From NCBI GenBank assembly GCA_023255875.1, contig JAGDVY010000013.1:1-54001 (forward strand): a DNA stretch of 54,001 bases. The letters run 5' to 3'. How positions within the stretch are numbered: the stretch's first letter is position 1; each line of letters begins with the position of its first letter. Below the pieces are notes generated by a model that was not told the origin of the DNA, did not search any database, and worked only from the letters and a program-made list of their open reading frames with translations. This stretch comes from Hydrogenobacter sp. Its GTDB lineage: Bacteria > Aquificota > Aquificia > Aquificales > Aquificaceae. Positions 1 through 8,595 of this stretch are shown here, in pieces. Both the position numbers and the translations under genes were made by a program.

Positions 1-324
1 TCTGCGGATGTAAACAGGCTCATAACGGTAAAGGCACTTGTGAAAAACCAAGAGGGAACGCTTAAACCCAACATGTATGCAAAAGTAAGGATACCCACAT
101 CCTCTACGGTGGCTTTTAAAGTTCCAGAGATGGCGGTGGTGCTCATAGGCAACGAAAAAGCGGTTTGGAAAGTAGAGGGAAGCAGGGTAAGCCCAGTAAA
201 GGTGCAGATACTAAAGCAAGAAGAAGGCTTTGTGTATGTAAAAGGTGACCTAAAAGAAGGTGATCAAGTGGCGGTTGAGAACGCATACTTACTTAACCAA
301 ACAAGCAAGGTGAAAGTCAGATGA
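1..324 (+). CDS. RND efflux periplasmic adaptor, C-terminal part (CusB/CzcB type)
   Basis: The reading frame is open from the first base and stops at 322-324, so only the last 107 residues of a membrane fusion protein are present. The visible part contains a beta-barrel/membrane-proximal segment with the typical 'LKPNMYAKV' and 'LKEGDQVAVENAYLL' signatures of heavy-metal or multidrug RND adaptors. These proteins link an inner-membrane RND pump to an outer-membrane TolC channel. The next gene (TolC family) starts inside its stop codon at 321, so the two are translationally coupled. The pump itself is not in the window, so the substrate cannot be told; metal efflux is an inference from the CusB-like ending. 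Confidence 0.8.
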   Translation, partial: SADVNRLITVKALVKNQEGTLKPNMYAKVRIPTSSTVAFKVPEMAVVLIGNEKAVWKVEGSRVSPVKVQILKQEEGFVYVKGDLKEGDQVAVENAYLLNQTSKVKVR

Positions 325-1553
325 GGCTTTTGATCTTTGTATTTCTTTGGGTGTCTTTTGGATGGTGCATCACTTTGGAAGAAGCCATAAACATAGCTCT
401 AAAGAACAACACCAACATTAGGCTATCCGAGCTTGATCTCAAAAGGGTAGAAGAGGACATAAAAAAGGCTCGGGCAGGCATACTCCCGCAGATAAGCGCC
501 AGCTACTCTTATACAAGGTTGGACAGCTCTTTAGCTTTTGGTTTTACTCCAAAAAACAGGCAGACTTACCTGTTACAGCTAAACCAAACCATATTTGACA
601 AGTCTGTGTTTGATGCCATTGAACTTGCAAAGCTTTCAAAAGACCTTCAGTCCTACTTGCTAGAAGATGTAAAAAGAACGGTGGAGCTACAGACCAAAAA
701 CCTCTTTTATGCTTTGCTGTACAAAAAGCAGTTGGTGGAACTATACAAACAGAACATATCCTACTGGGAGGAGAACTACAAGCTGACTTCTGCCCAATAC
801 AAGGCTGGGGTCATACCCATGGTGAATTTGCTAAGAAGTAAGGCTCAACTTGAGAGCGCAAAGGCTCAGTACGAACAGGCTCTTTCTGATTACAAGAAAT
901 CCTTAGAGGACTTTAAGGCTTACCTGAGGATTGATGAGGATGTGGAACCAGAGGGTAGTTTGCAGTTAGTACCCTTTGAGGAGGACTACAATAAACTAGA
1001 AAAGCTTCTCCTTGAGAGGAACTCTACTCTTCTTGTAGCAAAAAAGAACCTTGAGGTGTACCAAAAGCGTATAAATTTGGCGGAAGACTCTTACTACCCT
1101 ACGCTATCTGGCTTTTTAACCTATCAGGGAAGCACCGGAAGGCGTAGTTTAGTGGGTGGTACCGAGTGGATAAGGGGCTATACCTTTGGCTTTCAGCTTC
1201 AGTACAACATATTTGATGGCTTTCGCAGATCCGCAGATGTGGCTCAGGCAAACATAGACTACCTTAAGCAAAAAGAAAACTTTATTGACCTTCTTTACAA
1301 CCAAAGGGCTCAGCTAAAGAAAAAGCTGGAGGATCTTAAGTCCCTAAAGGTTCAGTTAAAGGCGGTGGAGGCTTCTTTGGAAGCAGCAAAGGAATCTTTG
1401 AAGTTATCCACTGAGCGATACAGGTACGGTGTGGGCAGTCAGCTTGAGGTCTTGGATGCCAGAAACAACTACAACCAAACCCTTCAGAACTATTACTTTG
1501 TCCTATACCAGTATATGAGCACTATAGCAGAAATAGATAGGCTCACCAAATGA
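321..1553 (+). CDS. TolC-family outer membrane efflux protein
   Basis: A 410-residue protein with a short N-terminal signal peptide (about residues 1-16, ending near Cys16), then two long alpha-helical/coiled-coil repeats typical of TolC/CusC channels. Length matches the family. It starts within the stop codon of the upstream adaptor (ATGA overlap) and overlaps the downstream TetR gene by 4 bp, so adaptor, channel and regulator form one operon. It should form the outer-membrane exit duct for the RND pump encoded just outside the window. Cys16 lies near the end of a hydrophobic leader, so lipidation is possible, but no clean lipobox is visible. Confidence 0.9.
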   Translation: MRLLIFVFLWVSFGWCITLEEAINIALKNNTNIRLSELDLKRVEEDIKKARAGILPQISASYSYTRLDSSLAFGFTPKNRQTYLLQLNQTIFDKSVFDAIELAKLSKDLQSYLLEDVKRTVELQTKNLFYALLYKKQLVELYKQNISYWEENYKLTSAQYKAGVIPMVNLLRSKAQLESAKAQYEQALSDYKKSLEDFKAYLRIDEDVEPEGSLQLVPFEEDYNKLEKLLLERNSTLLVAKKNLEVYQKRINLAEDSYYPTLSGFLTYQGSTGRRSLVGGTEWIRGYTFGFQLQYNIFDGFRRSADVAQANIDYLKQKENFIDLLYNQRAQLKKKLEDLKSLKVQLKAVEASLEAAKESLKLSTERYRYGVGSQLEVLDARNNYNQTLQNYYFVLYQYMSTIAEIDRLTK

Positions 1554-2125
1554 TGGACACACGGGAAAAGCTCATTTCTTCTGCTAAGAAGCTCTTTTCC
1601 CAAAAGGGCTACTACGAGACCAAGGTGTCTGATATAGTGGCTGATGCGGGGCTCTCTCAGGGCACTTTCTACCTTTACTTTAGGAGCAAGGAAGATATCT
1701 TCAAAGAGCTGGTAAAAATCATGTCAGAGAAGGTCCTAAACCTTTTGGAGGAATACGCACGCAAAGATGAGGATGTGGAAAAGATAATAAAGGACGCTAC
1801 CCTTGAGTTTTTTAGGATAATGTACGAGGAGAAACCCATCGCTTATATATTCCTGTTCCAGCTTGTGGCTACCAACCAAGAGTTCAGAGAGATGTACTTT
1901 GAGAAAAACAAAAAGGTGAGAGAACTTTTAAGAGTTATAGCAGAAAAAGGGATTAGAAGTGGGAAATTTGCTTACAAAAATGCAGAAAACATTGTTAACA
2001 TACTCATGGGATATGTGAGGATAGTGTATCTTGACTACCTGCTCAAAGGCAGTATGCCCCTTGAGGAGATACTGATCATGGTAGAAGAGGGTATTGATGT
2101 GATACTAAAGGGAGTAAAGGCATGA
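1550..2125 (+). CDS. TetR/AcrR-family transcriptional regulator
   Basis: A 191-residue one-component repressor. Residues about 5-50 form the TetR DNA-binding domain, with the helix-turn-helix 'VSDIVADAGLSQGTFYLYF' followed by 'KEDIFKEL'. The remaining roughly 140 residues form a helical ligand-binding domain. It lies between two TolC genes and overlaps both by 4 bp. By analogy with AcrR, EmrR and similar proteins it most likely represses this efflux operon and is released by a transported compound. No operator palindrome can be assigned because the operon promoter lies upstream of the window. Confidence 0.92.
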   Translation: MMDTREKLISSAKKLFSQKGYYETKVSDIVADAGLSQGTFYLYFRSKEDIFKELVKIMSEKVLNLLEEYARKDEDVEKIIKDATLEFFRIMYEEKPIAYIFLFQLVATNQEFREMYFEKNKKVRELLRVIAEKGIRSGKFAYKNAENIVNILMGYVRIVYLDYLLKGSMPLEEILIMVEEGIDVILKGVKA

Positions 2126-3393
2126 GGTTGGCTCTACTTCTTTGTAGTTTCTCCTTAGGCTTTTGTCTCACATTGGAAGATGCCATAAAGAGTGCCCAAG
2201 AGAGCAATCCCGAGCTAAAGGCTCAGAAGCATGCCATAAAGTCTGCCTTTTACAACCTAAAAGGGGACAAAAGCCTGTACCTGCCAGAGGTATTCCTAAA
2301 CTTTTCTTTCAACAGACTGTCCGACAAGCAAAAGCTAAACATTCCAACCTTTGGAGGTTTTTCTCCTTTGGCGGTAGAATCTGCAAAGCTTAGCTACAAA
2401 AGCTTTAGTGCAGGACTAAGAGAAGTCCTCTACGATGGGGGTGCAAGAGAGGGCAGGATAGGGGTTTCCAGTTCCGAAGTTAGACTCCAGAAGGCTCTCT
2501 ATGAGGAAAAGCTCCAGGACATAAAGCTAAGAGTTATAAAGGCTTACTTGGATGTGCTTTCTGCAAGGGACATAGTGGAAATCTACGATAAACAGCTTGA
2601 GGCTATAAGGGCACAGTATGAGAGAGCTAAGGCTTTTTATAAGGAGGGTCTTGTAGCCATAACAGATGTGCTACAGGCTCAGGTGAGGCTTGCAGAAGTC
2701 CAAAGGGACCTACGGCAGGCAGAGGGAAACTATAGCATAGCCCTTGCTAACCTCTCAAAGCTCACAGGCATAAAAGAAGACAGCCTAAAGGAGCTTGAGC
2801 CTCTCAAAGGTGTAAGCTACACACCAGAGAGCTTTCAAAAATTATACCAGATGGCGCTGGAGAAAAGACCCATACTGCGCGTGTATGCAGAAAGGTTGAT
2901 CCAGGCGCGCATGCTTAAAGAGATAGAAAGAAGCAAGTATCTGCCTAAGGTCTTTGTGCAAGCCCAGTATACCTACTCTGACCAAAACCCCATCATAAGC
3001 CCCAAGGGAGTTTATACGCTTTCTGTGGGTCTAAATGTTGATTTCCAATCTACAGAACCCTACTATAGGATGCTTTCAAGGCTGGAGGAGGAGCTAAGAG
3101 CCAAATGGGAGCTTGAGAACGCAAAGGAAAACATCAGGCTTGAGGTAAAGCAAGCTTACGAAAACCTGCTTACCGCAATGGACAACATGAAGGTAGCAGA
3201 AGAGTCTTTGAAGTACGCAGAGGAGTTTTATAAACTCTCGGAGGAACAGTACAAAAACCAGATCATTAGCTCCACAGACCTCATACTCGCAGAGGCAAGC
3301 CTGACACAAGCCAGGAAGAACAAGGTCCTTTCCTTCTATGAATACCTTAAGGCTCACTACGAGCTTATGCGTGCTATAGGAGATCTCAGATGA
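2122..3393 (+). CDS. TolC-family outer membrane efflux protein (second copy)
   Basis: A 423-residue TolC-like channel with a signal peptide (about residues 1-15, 'LLLCSFSLGFC') and the two repeated helical-hairpin domains. It differs clearly from the first TolC gene in this operon and is not a recent duplicate. It overlaps the TetR gene by 4 bp and the EmrA-like adaptor by 4 bp. This suggests that it serves the following EmrAB-type pump, while the first TolC serves the RND system. Confidence 0.9.
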   Translation: MRLALLLCSFSLGFCLTLEDAIKSAQESNPELKAQKHAIKSAFYNLKGDKSLYLPEVFLNFSFNRLSDKQKLNIPTFGGFSPLAVESAKLSYKSFSAGLREVLYDGGAREGRIGVSSSEVRLQKALYEEKLQDIKLRVIKAYLDVLSARDIVEIYDKQLEAIRAQYERAKAFYKEGLVAITDVLQAQVRLAEVQRDLRQAEGNYSIALANLSKLTGIKEDSLKELEPLKGVSYTPESFQKLYQMALEKRPILRVYAERLIQARMLKEIERSKYLPKVFVQAQYTYSDQNPIISPKGVYTLSVGLNVDFQSTEPYYRMLSRLEEELRAKWELENAKENIRLEVKQAYENLLTAMDNMKVAEESLKYAEEFYKLSEEQYKNQIISSTDLILAEASLTQARKNKVLSFYEYLKAHYELMRAIGDLR

Positions 3394-4517
3394 AGAAAAA
3401 AGTGGGTATAGGGATCGTTCTCTTACTTATAGTGATCTTTGCAGTCCTTGCCTACAGGTGGATAAAGCATCGCATGGAGTATGCCATAACGGATGCGGTC
3501 TTTGTCAAAGCGGATGAGCTCTCTAACGTGGGCTTTCAGAAGGTCTCTGGAAAGGTCATAAAGCTATACAAGAACATGGGCGACAGAGTTAGCAAAGGTG
3601 AGGTGATAGCGCAGATAGACCCAACAGATTATGAGCTTAACCTACAGAACATACAGGCAAAGATAGAGAGCCTAAAAGCCCAAAAGGAGCAACTTGAGAT
3701 CCAGCTAAAGAGGGTCTCTGAGGAGCTTGTTGCAAACTACTCCATATCCGCACTTTCCGCAGGCGAGGTGGAAAAAAAGAGACAGTCCTTAGAGAGTCAG
3801 CTGGCACAGGTGCAGGCACAGCTTGAGCTTGCAAAAAGGGACAGAGATCGCTACAAAAATCTGTTAGAAAAGGGCGTGATACCCAAAAGGACATACGAAG
3901 ATGCAGACACGCGCTACTCGGTCCTAAAAGACCAAGCAGAATCCATAAGGAGATCCCTTGAGGAGCTAAACCTGAGCTACAAAAAGAGTTTGGAGGGTGT
4001 GAGGCTTTCGCGCATATCTTTCCTAAAGGAGAAGGAGCTTAGGGCTCAGATAGAGGCACTTGATAAGGAGATAGAGAGCCTAAAAAAGCAGGAGGAGTTA
4101 CTAAAGAACTACCTTGAAAACACAAAGCTCACCGCTCCCTTTGATGGCATAGTGGCAAAGAAGTACGTAAGTGTAGGAGATGTGGTAAGTCCAGGCATGC
4201 CCGTGTATGCAATAGTAAAGCCAGACTCCATGTATGTGGAAGTGCTTTTGGAAGAGTCCAAGCTAAAGGGTGTAGAGAAAGGCTGTAAGGCTTACATAAG
4301 GTTGGATGCATACCCAGACAAGGTGTTTGAGGGTGTGGTAGAAGAGATAAGCCCAGCTTCCGCAGCGACCTTTGCGCTTGTCCCACGCGATGTGTCCGCA
4401 GGTGAGTTTACCAAGGTGGTTCAGCGCATACCCATAAAGATAAGGATAACCAAGGGTGATATGTCCCTTCTGAGGGTAGGCATGGGTGGTGAGGTGGAGA
4501 TAGAGAGGAAGAGATAA
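3390..4517 (+). CDS. HlyD/EmrA-family membrane fusion protein
   Basis: A 375-residue periplasmic adaptor. One transmembrane helix (about residues 5-23) is followed by the first half of a biotinyl-lipoyl domain ('GDRVSKGEVIAQIDPTDYE'), a long coiled-coil hairpin (about 65-240), the second lipoyl half ('LTAPFDGIVAKKYVSVGDVV') and a beta-barrel. This is the EmrA layout. It overlaps the preceding TolC gene by 4 bp and shares a base with the following DHA2 transporter. It should bridge the MFS pump and TolC in a tripartite drug or toxin efflux system. Confidence 0.92.
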   Translation: MKKKVGIGIVLLLIVIFAVLAYRWIKHRMEYAITDAVFVKADELSNVGFQKVSGKVIKLYKNMGDRVSKGEVIAQIDPTDYELNLQNIQAKIESLKAQKEQLEIQLKRVSEELVANYSISALSAGEVEKKRQSLESQLAQVQAQLELAKRDRDRYKNLLEKGVIPKRTYEDADTRYSVLKDQAESIRRSLEELNLSYKKSLEGVRLSRISFLKEKELRAQIEALDKEIESLKKQEELLKNYLENTKLTAPFDGIVAKKYVSVGDVVSPGMPVYAIVKPDSMYVEVLLEESKLKGVEKGCKAYIRLDAYPDKVFEGVVEEISPASAATFALVPRDVSAGEFTKVVQRIPIKIRITKGDMSLLRVGMGGEVEIERKR

Positions 4518-6085
4518 TGGAAGAAAAACCACTTTATGAGATCCTTAGCACTGGCGAGAGAGTAATTCTGACCTTTTCCCTGATGCTGGGTGTATTTATG
4601 GCTATACTGGACACAACCATAGTGGACACAGTAGTTCCCAAGATGATGGCACCCCTCAGCACAGACCTTTATGGTGTCCAGTGGGTGATCACTTCCTATA
4701 TGATGTCTGCTGCAGTTGGCATCCTCCTTGTTGAGAGCTTGGAGAGAGTTCTTGGTCTAAAGAAGGTGTTTGTGGGTGGTCTGTTTCTCTTTGTGATAGC
4801 TTCCTTTCTTTCTGGACAGGCACAGAGCCTTGATTGGATGATAAGTAGCAGGTCCCTTCAGGGTCTTGGAGAGGCTTTGATAGTTGTGAGTGCAGAGGCA
4901 CTTCTATTTAGTGCGTACCCTCCAGAGAAGCGCGGGCTTGCCATGGGTATATACGGACTTGGTGTGAGCTTTGCACCAGCTTTGGGTCCCACCTTGGGTG
5001 GATACATAACCGAACACATAAACTGGCGATGGATATTCTACATAAATGTTCCTGTTGGTGTCTTAAACCTGGCTCTAAGTATTTTCTTCCTGCCAGAATA
5101 TAAGCCTCAAAACACTCACGGCAGATTTAACTTTTTATCTTTCCTCTTTTTATCGTGCGCTACCATTTCTTTACTAATAACCCTCAGCAAGGGACAGCAG
5201 TTGGGCTGGTTTAGTTCAGACTTCATACTCTACACATCTCTCATATGCGTCTTTTCCTTCCTTTTATTCCTCCTTTCTGAACTCTCCTCAAAGCATCCCC
5301 TCATTGACCCTTCCATATTCCGCATAAAGGAGTTTGTGGTGGCAATTACAGTGTATTGCTTTTTGCTTGGCTTTTCCATGTACCAAGTGTTTTACCTCAT
5401 ACCCCTATATTACGAAAACCTAAAGCTCGTGGGCACTTTTCAGACAGGCATACACATACTCCCTCTGGCTCTTGCCATAGGCCTCTCCTCTCCCATAGCG
5501 GGCATCTTAGGAGATAAAAAGTCTGAGCTTTTGTCTTTGAGTGTTGCGGTTGCCTTTTACCTCTCTTCTGCCTTCTTATTGCTTCCTACCCTAAACTACT
5601 TTACGCCTGCTTGGGAAGCCTCCCTTAAAATGATCCCGCTGGGCATAGGCATGGGCTTTTTTTTCGCTCCCATTACTAACCTTGCCCTCAAAAAGCTCGG
5701 AGATAAGACCACGCTGGGGGTTAGCCTTATGCACTACATTAGGTTTGTAGGTGGTTCCTTTGGTACCGCTCTTGCCACCAACGACCTTCAGCGCTATATG
5801 TGGGAGAACTTCAGCAGAACCAACGAAATACAAAGCTACAGTTCCGTTGTGTCTTACCTTGAGAGGCTCTACAGCACCCTTATGCCCTTTGTGCATAACT
5901 ACGAGAACAAAGCTAAAGCTTTCTTTTATGGGATAGAGCAGGTTTATGCTTACTCTGATGCCTTTAGCACTACCTTTCTATATGCTGGTTTTTGGGGACT
6001 TTTGGGAGCAATGCCCATCTTTTACCTGCTTTTGGAGTTCTCTTACAGAAGGATGTCAAGATGGTCTGGTTCTACACGCTCCTGA
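4517..6085 (+). CDS. DHA2-family MFS drug transporter (EmrB-like), copy 1
   Basis: A 522-residue, roughly 14-helix membrane protein of the DHA2 drug:proton antiporter family. It has the early motif 'FMAILDTTIVDTVVPKM' (motif D1 region of helix 1), 'GLGEALIVVSAEALLF', and the helix-5 motif C version 'GLGVSFAPALGPTLGGYI'. It would be the inner-membrane pump of an EmrAB-TolC machine. Its ATG shares its A with the last base of the emrA-like gene. A second homologous transporter starts before this one ends. Confidence 0.92.
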   Translation: MEEKPLYEILSTGERVILTFSLMLGVFMAILDTTIVDTVVPKMMAPLSTDLYGVQWVITSYMMSAAVGILLVESLERVLGLKKVFVGGLFLFVIASFLSGQAQSLDWMISSRSLQGLGEALIVVSAEALLFSAYPPEKRGLAMGIYGLGVSFAPALGPTLGGYITEHINWRWIFYINVPVGVLNLALSIFFLPEYKPQNTHGRFNFLSFLFLSCATISLLITLSKGQQLGWFSSDFILYTSLICVFSFLLFLLSELSSKHPLIDPSIFRIKEFVVAITVYCFLLGFSMYQVFYLIPLYYENLKLVGTFQTGIHILPLALAIGLSSPIAGILGDKKSELLSLSVAVAFYLSSAFLLLPTLNYFTPAWEASLKMIPLGIGMGFFFAPITNLALKKLGDKTTLGVSLMHYIRFVGGSFGTALATNDLQRYMWENFSRTNEIQSYSSVVSYLERLYSTLMPFVHNYENKAKAFFYGIEQVYAYSDAFSTTFLYAGFWGLLGAMPIFYLLLEFSYRRMSRWSGSTRS

Positions 6086-7551
6086 TAGTCCTTGGGACCT
6101 TTCTGGCGGTTCTTGGTATAACAAGCACCAACGTAGCCATTCCCAAGATGATCGCACCTTTGCAGACAGACATATACGGCATTGAGTGGGTGCCCATAAG
6201 CTACATAACCGCCACTGCCATAACTATAATAGCCTTCAACTCAATAAGCTCTCGCCTTGGCCTTAAGAAAACCTACCTTATAGGTTTGGCTACCTTTAGC
6301 TTAGGCAGTGCTCTCTCAGGACAGGCAGGAAGCCTCGAAGAGATGATAGTATTTAGATTTCTGCAGGGTATAGGAGAAGGACTTTTAATACCCTCCTCTC
6401 AAGCCATACTCTTTAACCTCTTTCCACCAGAGAGAAGGGGCACCGCTATGGGCTTTTATGCTATGGCGGTAGCCTTTGCACCAGGGCTTGGTCCCACGGT
6501 GGGTGGATACATGGTAGAGTACTTCTCTTGGCGTTGGATATTCTACATGAACGTTCCTGTGGTGGTGATCCTCCTGCCAGTAGCTTACTTTATGCTCCCA
6601 GAGATAGGAAACAGGGCAAAAGTACCCTTTAACCTACCAAGCTTTGTGTTCCTGTCCATATCATCCATATCTTTTATAGTGTTTCTCTCCAAAGGAGAGA
6701 GCTGGGGCTGGTTTTATTCTATGAAAACCTTTGTAGCCTTCTGCGTTGCGGTTTTCTCCTTCTTGCTTTTTGTACTCTCAGAGCTTTTGGGAAAGAACAA
6801 ACTCATAGACTACTCCATCTTTAAAGAACCCAACTACCTTTACGCCGTAATAACCTTTGTCACCATATACGGCTTTGTGTTCTTCCAAGTTATATACATC
6901 ATGCCCATATACCTTGAGAGCCTAAAGAATGTACCTACCTTTCAGGCTGGTCTAACCTTTTTGTGGTACGCCTTTTTGCTTGCCACCTTTGCTCTGATAG
7001 GAGGAAGGCTGAGCGACAGGATAGAGCCCAAGCTTCTCTTGCTTATTTCCCAGAGCGTGCTGTTTTTGACTCTATTTTTCTTTCTGTCTCACATAGACTA
7101 CTACACTCCCAGATGGAAAGTGGCTTTTTTTCTTTGCTTTGTAGGTATGGCTATGGGCTTTTTCTTTGCACCCCTTACCGCTCTTGCCTTTAAGAGCCTA
7201 AAGCCTCAACAGATACCCATTGGCACAGCCCTTTACAACTACGCAAGGCTCATGGGAGCTTCCATAGCCACATCTCTGGCAACCTACACCTTAGAAACCA
7301 GAAGAGCTTTACACTTTGATGAGATAAACAGCATAAGAGCGGTCCTGAGTTCCAAGTATTCTATGGTTCTTGCGCAGAAGACTTCCGGACTTGACGCCTT
7401 CAGGTACAAAGTGGTTATTGGACAGTTCCAAAACATCATAGCAGGTACGTACGCAGTCCAAGACGCTCTCAGAATGGCTTCCTACATAAGCCTCTTGAGT
7501 ATATTAATAACCCTTACCTTTCTCTTTATCACCAACAGAAAAAAGGCTTAG
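6061..7551 (+). CDS. DHA2-family MFS drug transporter (EmrB-like), copy 2
   Basis: A 496-residue paralogue of the preceding transporter, with about 14 hydrophobic helices and the same signatures ('TSTNVAIPKMIAPLQTD', 'AVAFAPGLGPTVGGYM'). I chose the ATG at 6061 because it starts right before the first membrane helix. A longer frame opens at 5992 but would only add residues read out of frame from copy 1. The gene overlaps copy 1 by 25 bp. It has no adaptor of its own, so it probably shares the EmrA-like protein, or the two pumps work as alternatives or partners. The stop is followed after one base by convergent nrdB. Confidence 0.9.
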   Translation: MVWFYTLLIVLGTFLAVLGITSTNVAIPKMIAPLQTDIYGIEWVPISYITATAITIIAFNSISSRLGLKKTYLIGLATFSLGSALSGQAGSLEEMIVFRFLQGIGEGLLIPSSQAILFNLFPPERRGTAMGFYAMAVAFAPGLGPTVGGYMVEYFSWRWIFYMNVPVVVILLPVAYFMLPEIGNRAKVPFNLPSFVFLSISSISFIVFLSKGESWGWFYSMKTFVAFCVAVFSFLLFVLSELLGKNKLIDYSIFKEPNYLYAVITFVTIYGFVFFQVIYIMPIYLESLKNVPTFQAGLTFLWYAFLLATFALIGGRLSDRIEPKLLLLISQSVLFLTLFFFLSHIDYYTPRWKVAFFLCFVGMAMGFFFAPLTALAFKSLKPQQIPIGTALYNYARLMGASIATSLATYTLETRRALHFDEINSIRAVLSSKYSMVLAQKTSGLDAFRYKVVIGQFQNIIAGTYAVQDALRMASYISLLSILITLTFLFITNRKKA

Positions 7552-7552
7552 G

Positions 7553-8581
7553 CTACCACCTTAGCTCGCTTCTTTTTGCGTAGGTCTGGGGCTTTGCTTG
7601 GAAGAAGTCCGTTTTAGTGTCGTTTATGGTCCTAAACTGGTCTATCCACTTCATAGGGTTCTCAGTTATGTTGGGATAAAGAGGTTTGTATCCAAGTTGG
7701 GTAAGCCTTAGGTTGGCAAGATACTTTATGTACCTGTCTATAAGCGTGTTGTTTATACCAAGTATCTGGTTCTGAGTCACATACTGACCCCACTTGATCT
7801 CCGCATCCACCGCATACTTGAAAAACTCATACACCCACTTTTCCATCTCTGGACTAAACAGCTCTGGGTTTTCTTCCTTTAGAGTGAGGATAATGTTCCT
7901 AAAGAGGGTCACATGGGTAAGCTCATCCCTGTTTATGTACTTTATCTGCTGTACTGTATTTCTCATCTTTCCCTGTCTTCCCAGTGTGTAAAAGAAAGCA
8001 AAGCCAGAATAGAAGTAGAGGCTCTCAAGCACATAGTTGCCAAAGACTGCCTTTATAAAGTTCTCTTCCGTTGGCTTTCTTATAAACTCGTTGTATAGGT
8101 CCGCTATTACCCTGTTGCGTTCCATCAAAACCTCGTCCTGACGCCAATAGTTATATATCTCGTCTGCCTTTATGGGGTCTACTACACTCTCAAGTATGAA
8201 CTGGTAAGAGTAAGAGTGGAGAGCTTCCTGAAACTCTTGTGCAGTTATTGCCATCTGAAGTTCCGGTGCGGTAATATAGCGCGCAAACTCCTTTAAGTTC
8301 ACCACCTGGAAGCTATCAAGTGCTATCAGAAAGCTAAGCACAAGCTCGTAGGCTCTTTTTTCGTACGGAGAGAGCTCTTTTTCGTACTGCTTTCTGTCCT
8401 CCTGCATGGGTATCTCTTCTGGAATCCAAAAGTTGGTAAAACCCATGGTTTTGTATAGATCAAAAGCCCATGGGTATTTTATGTTGTTTAGCTCCATTAT
8501 GTTGGTGGAGTTTCCTTTTATGATCCTTCTGTTGCTTGCTGACCTTTCACCTTCTGGATTGAAGATAAGGGTTCTATTCAT
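7553..8581 (-). CDS. nrdB: Ribonucleoside-diphosphate reductase, beta subunit
   Basis: A 342-residue R2 subunit carrying the diiron centre and radical site of class I ribonucleotide reductase, which makes deoxyribonucleotides. Visible iron-ligand motifs are 'ITAQEFQEALHSYSYQFI' (ExxH) and 'INRDELTHVTLFRN' (second ExxH). The stretch 'LYFYSGFAFFY' is the region that normally holds the radical tyrosine. The C-terminus ends in aromatic residues, as needed for docking to NrdA. It lies 14 bp downstream of nrdA on the same strand and is co-transcribed with it. No intein interrupts the gene. Confidence 0.95.
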   Translation of the reverse strand: MNRTLIFNPEGERSASNRRIIKGNSTNIMELNNIKYPWAFDLYKTMGFTNFWIPEEIPMQEDRKQYEKELSPYEKRAYELVLSFLIALDSFQVVNLKEFARYITAPELQMAITAQEFQEALHSYSYQFILESVVDPIKADEIYNYWRQDEVLMERNRVIADLYNEFIRKPTEENFIKAVFGNYVLESLYFYSGFAFFYTLGRQGKMRNTVQQIKYINRDELTHVTLFRNIILTLKEENPELFSPEMEKWVYEFFKYAVDAEIKWGQYVTQNQILGINNTLIDRYIKYLANLRLTQLGYKPLYPNITENPMKWIDQFRTINDTKTDFFQAKPQTYAKRSELRW

Positions 8582-8595
8582 GGGCTCTAACCTCC

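Noticed and set aside
5992-6060. Longer start for the second DHA2 transporter
   Set aside because: The extra residues come from reading copy 1 out of frame, while the ATG at 6061 begins directly at the first helix.
1-7551. Efflux operon as a new tripartite type
   Set aside because: Each component fits a known family; only the arrangement is unusual, so it is reported as an observation and not as a new system.
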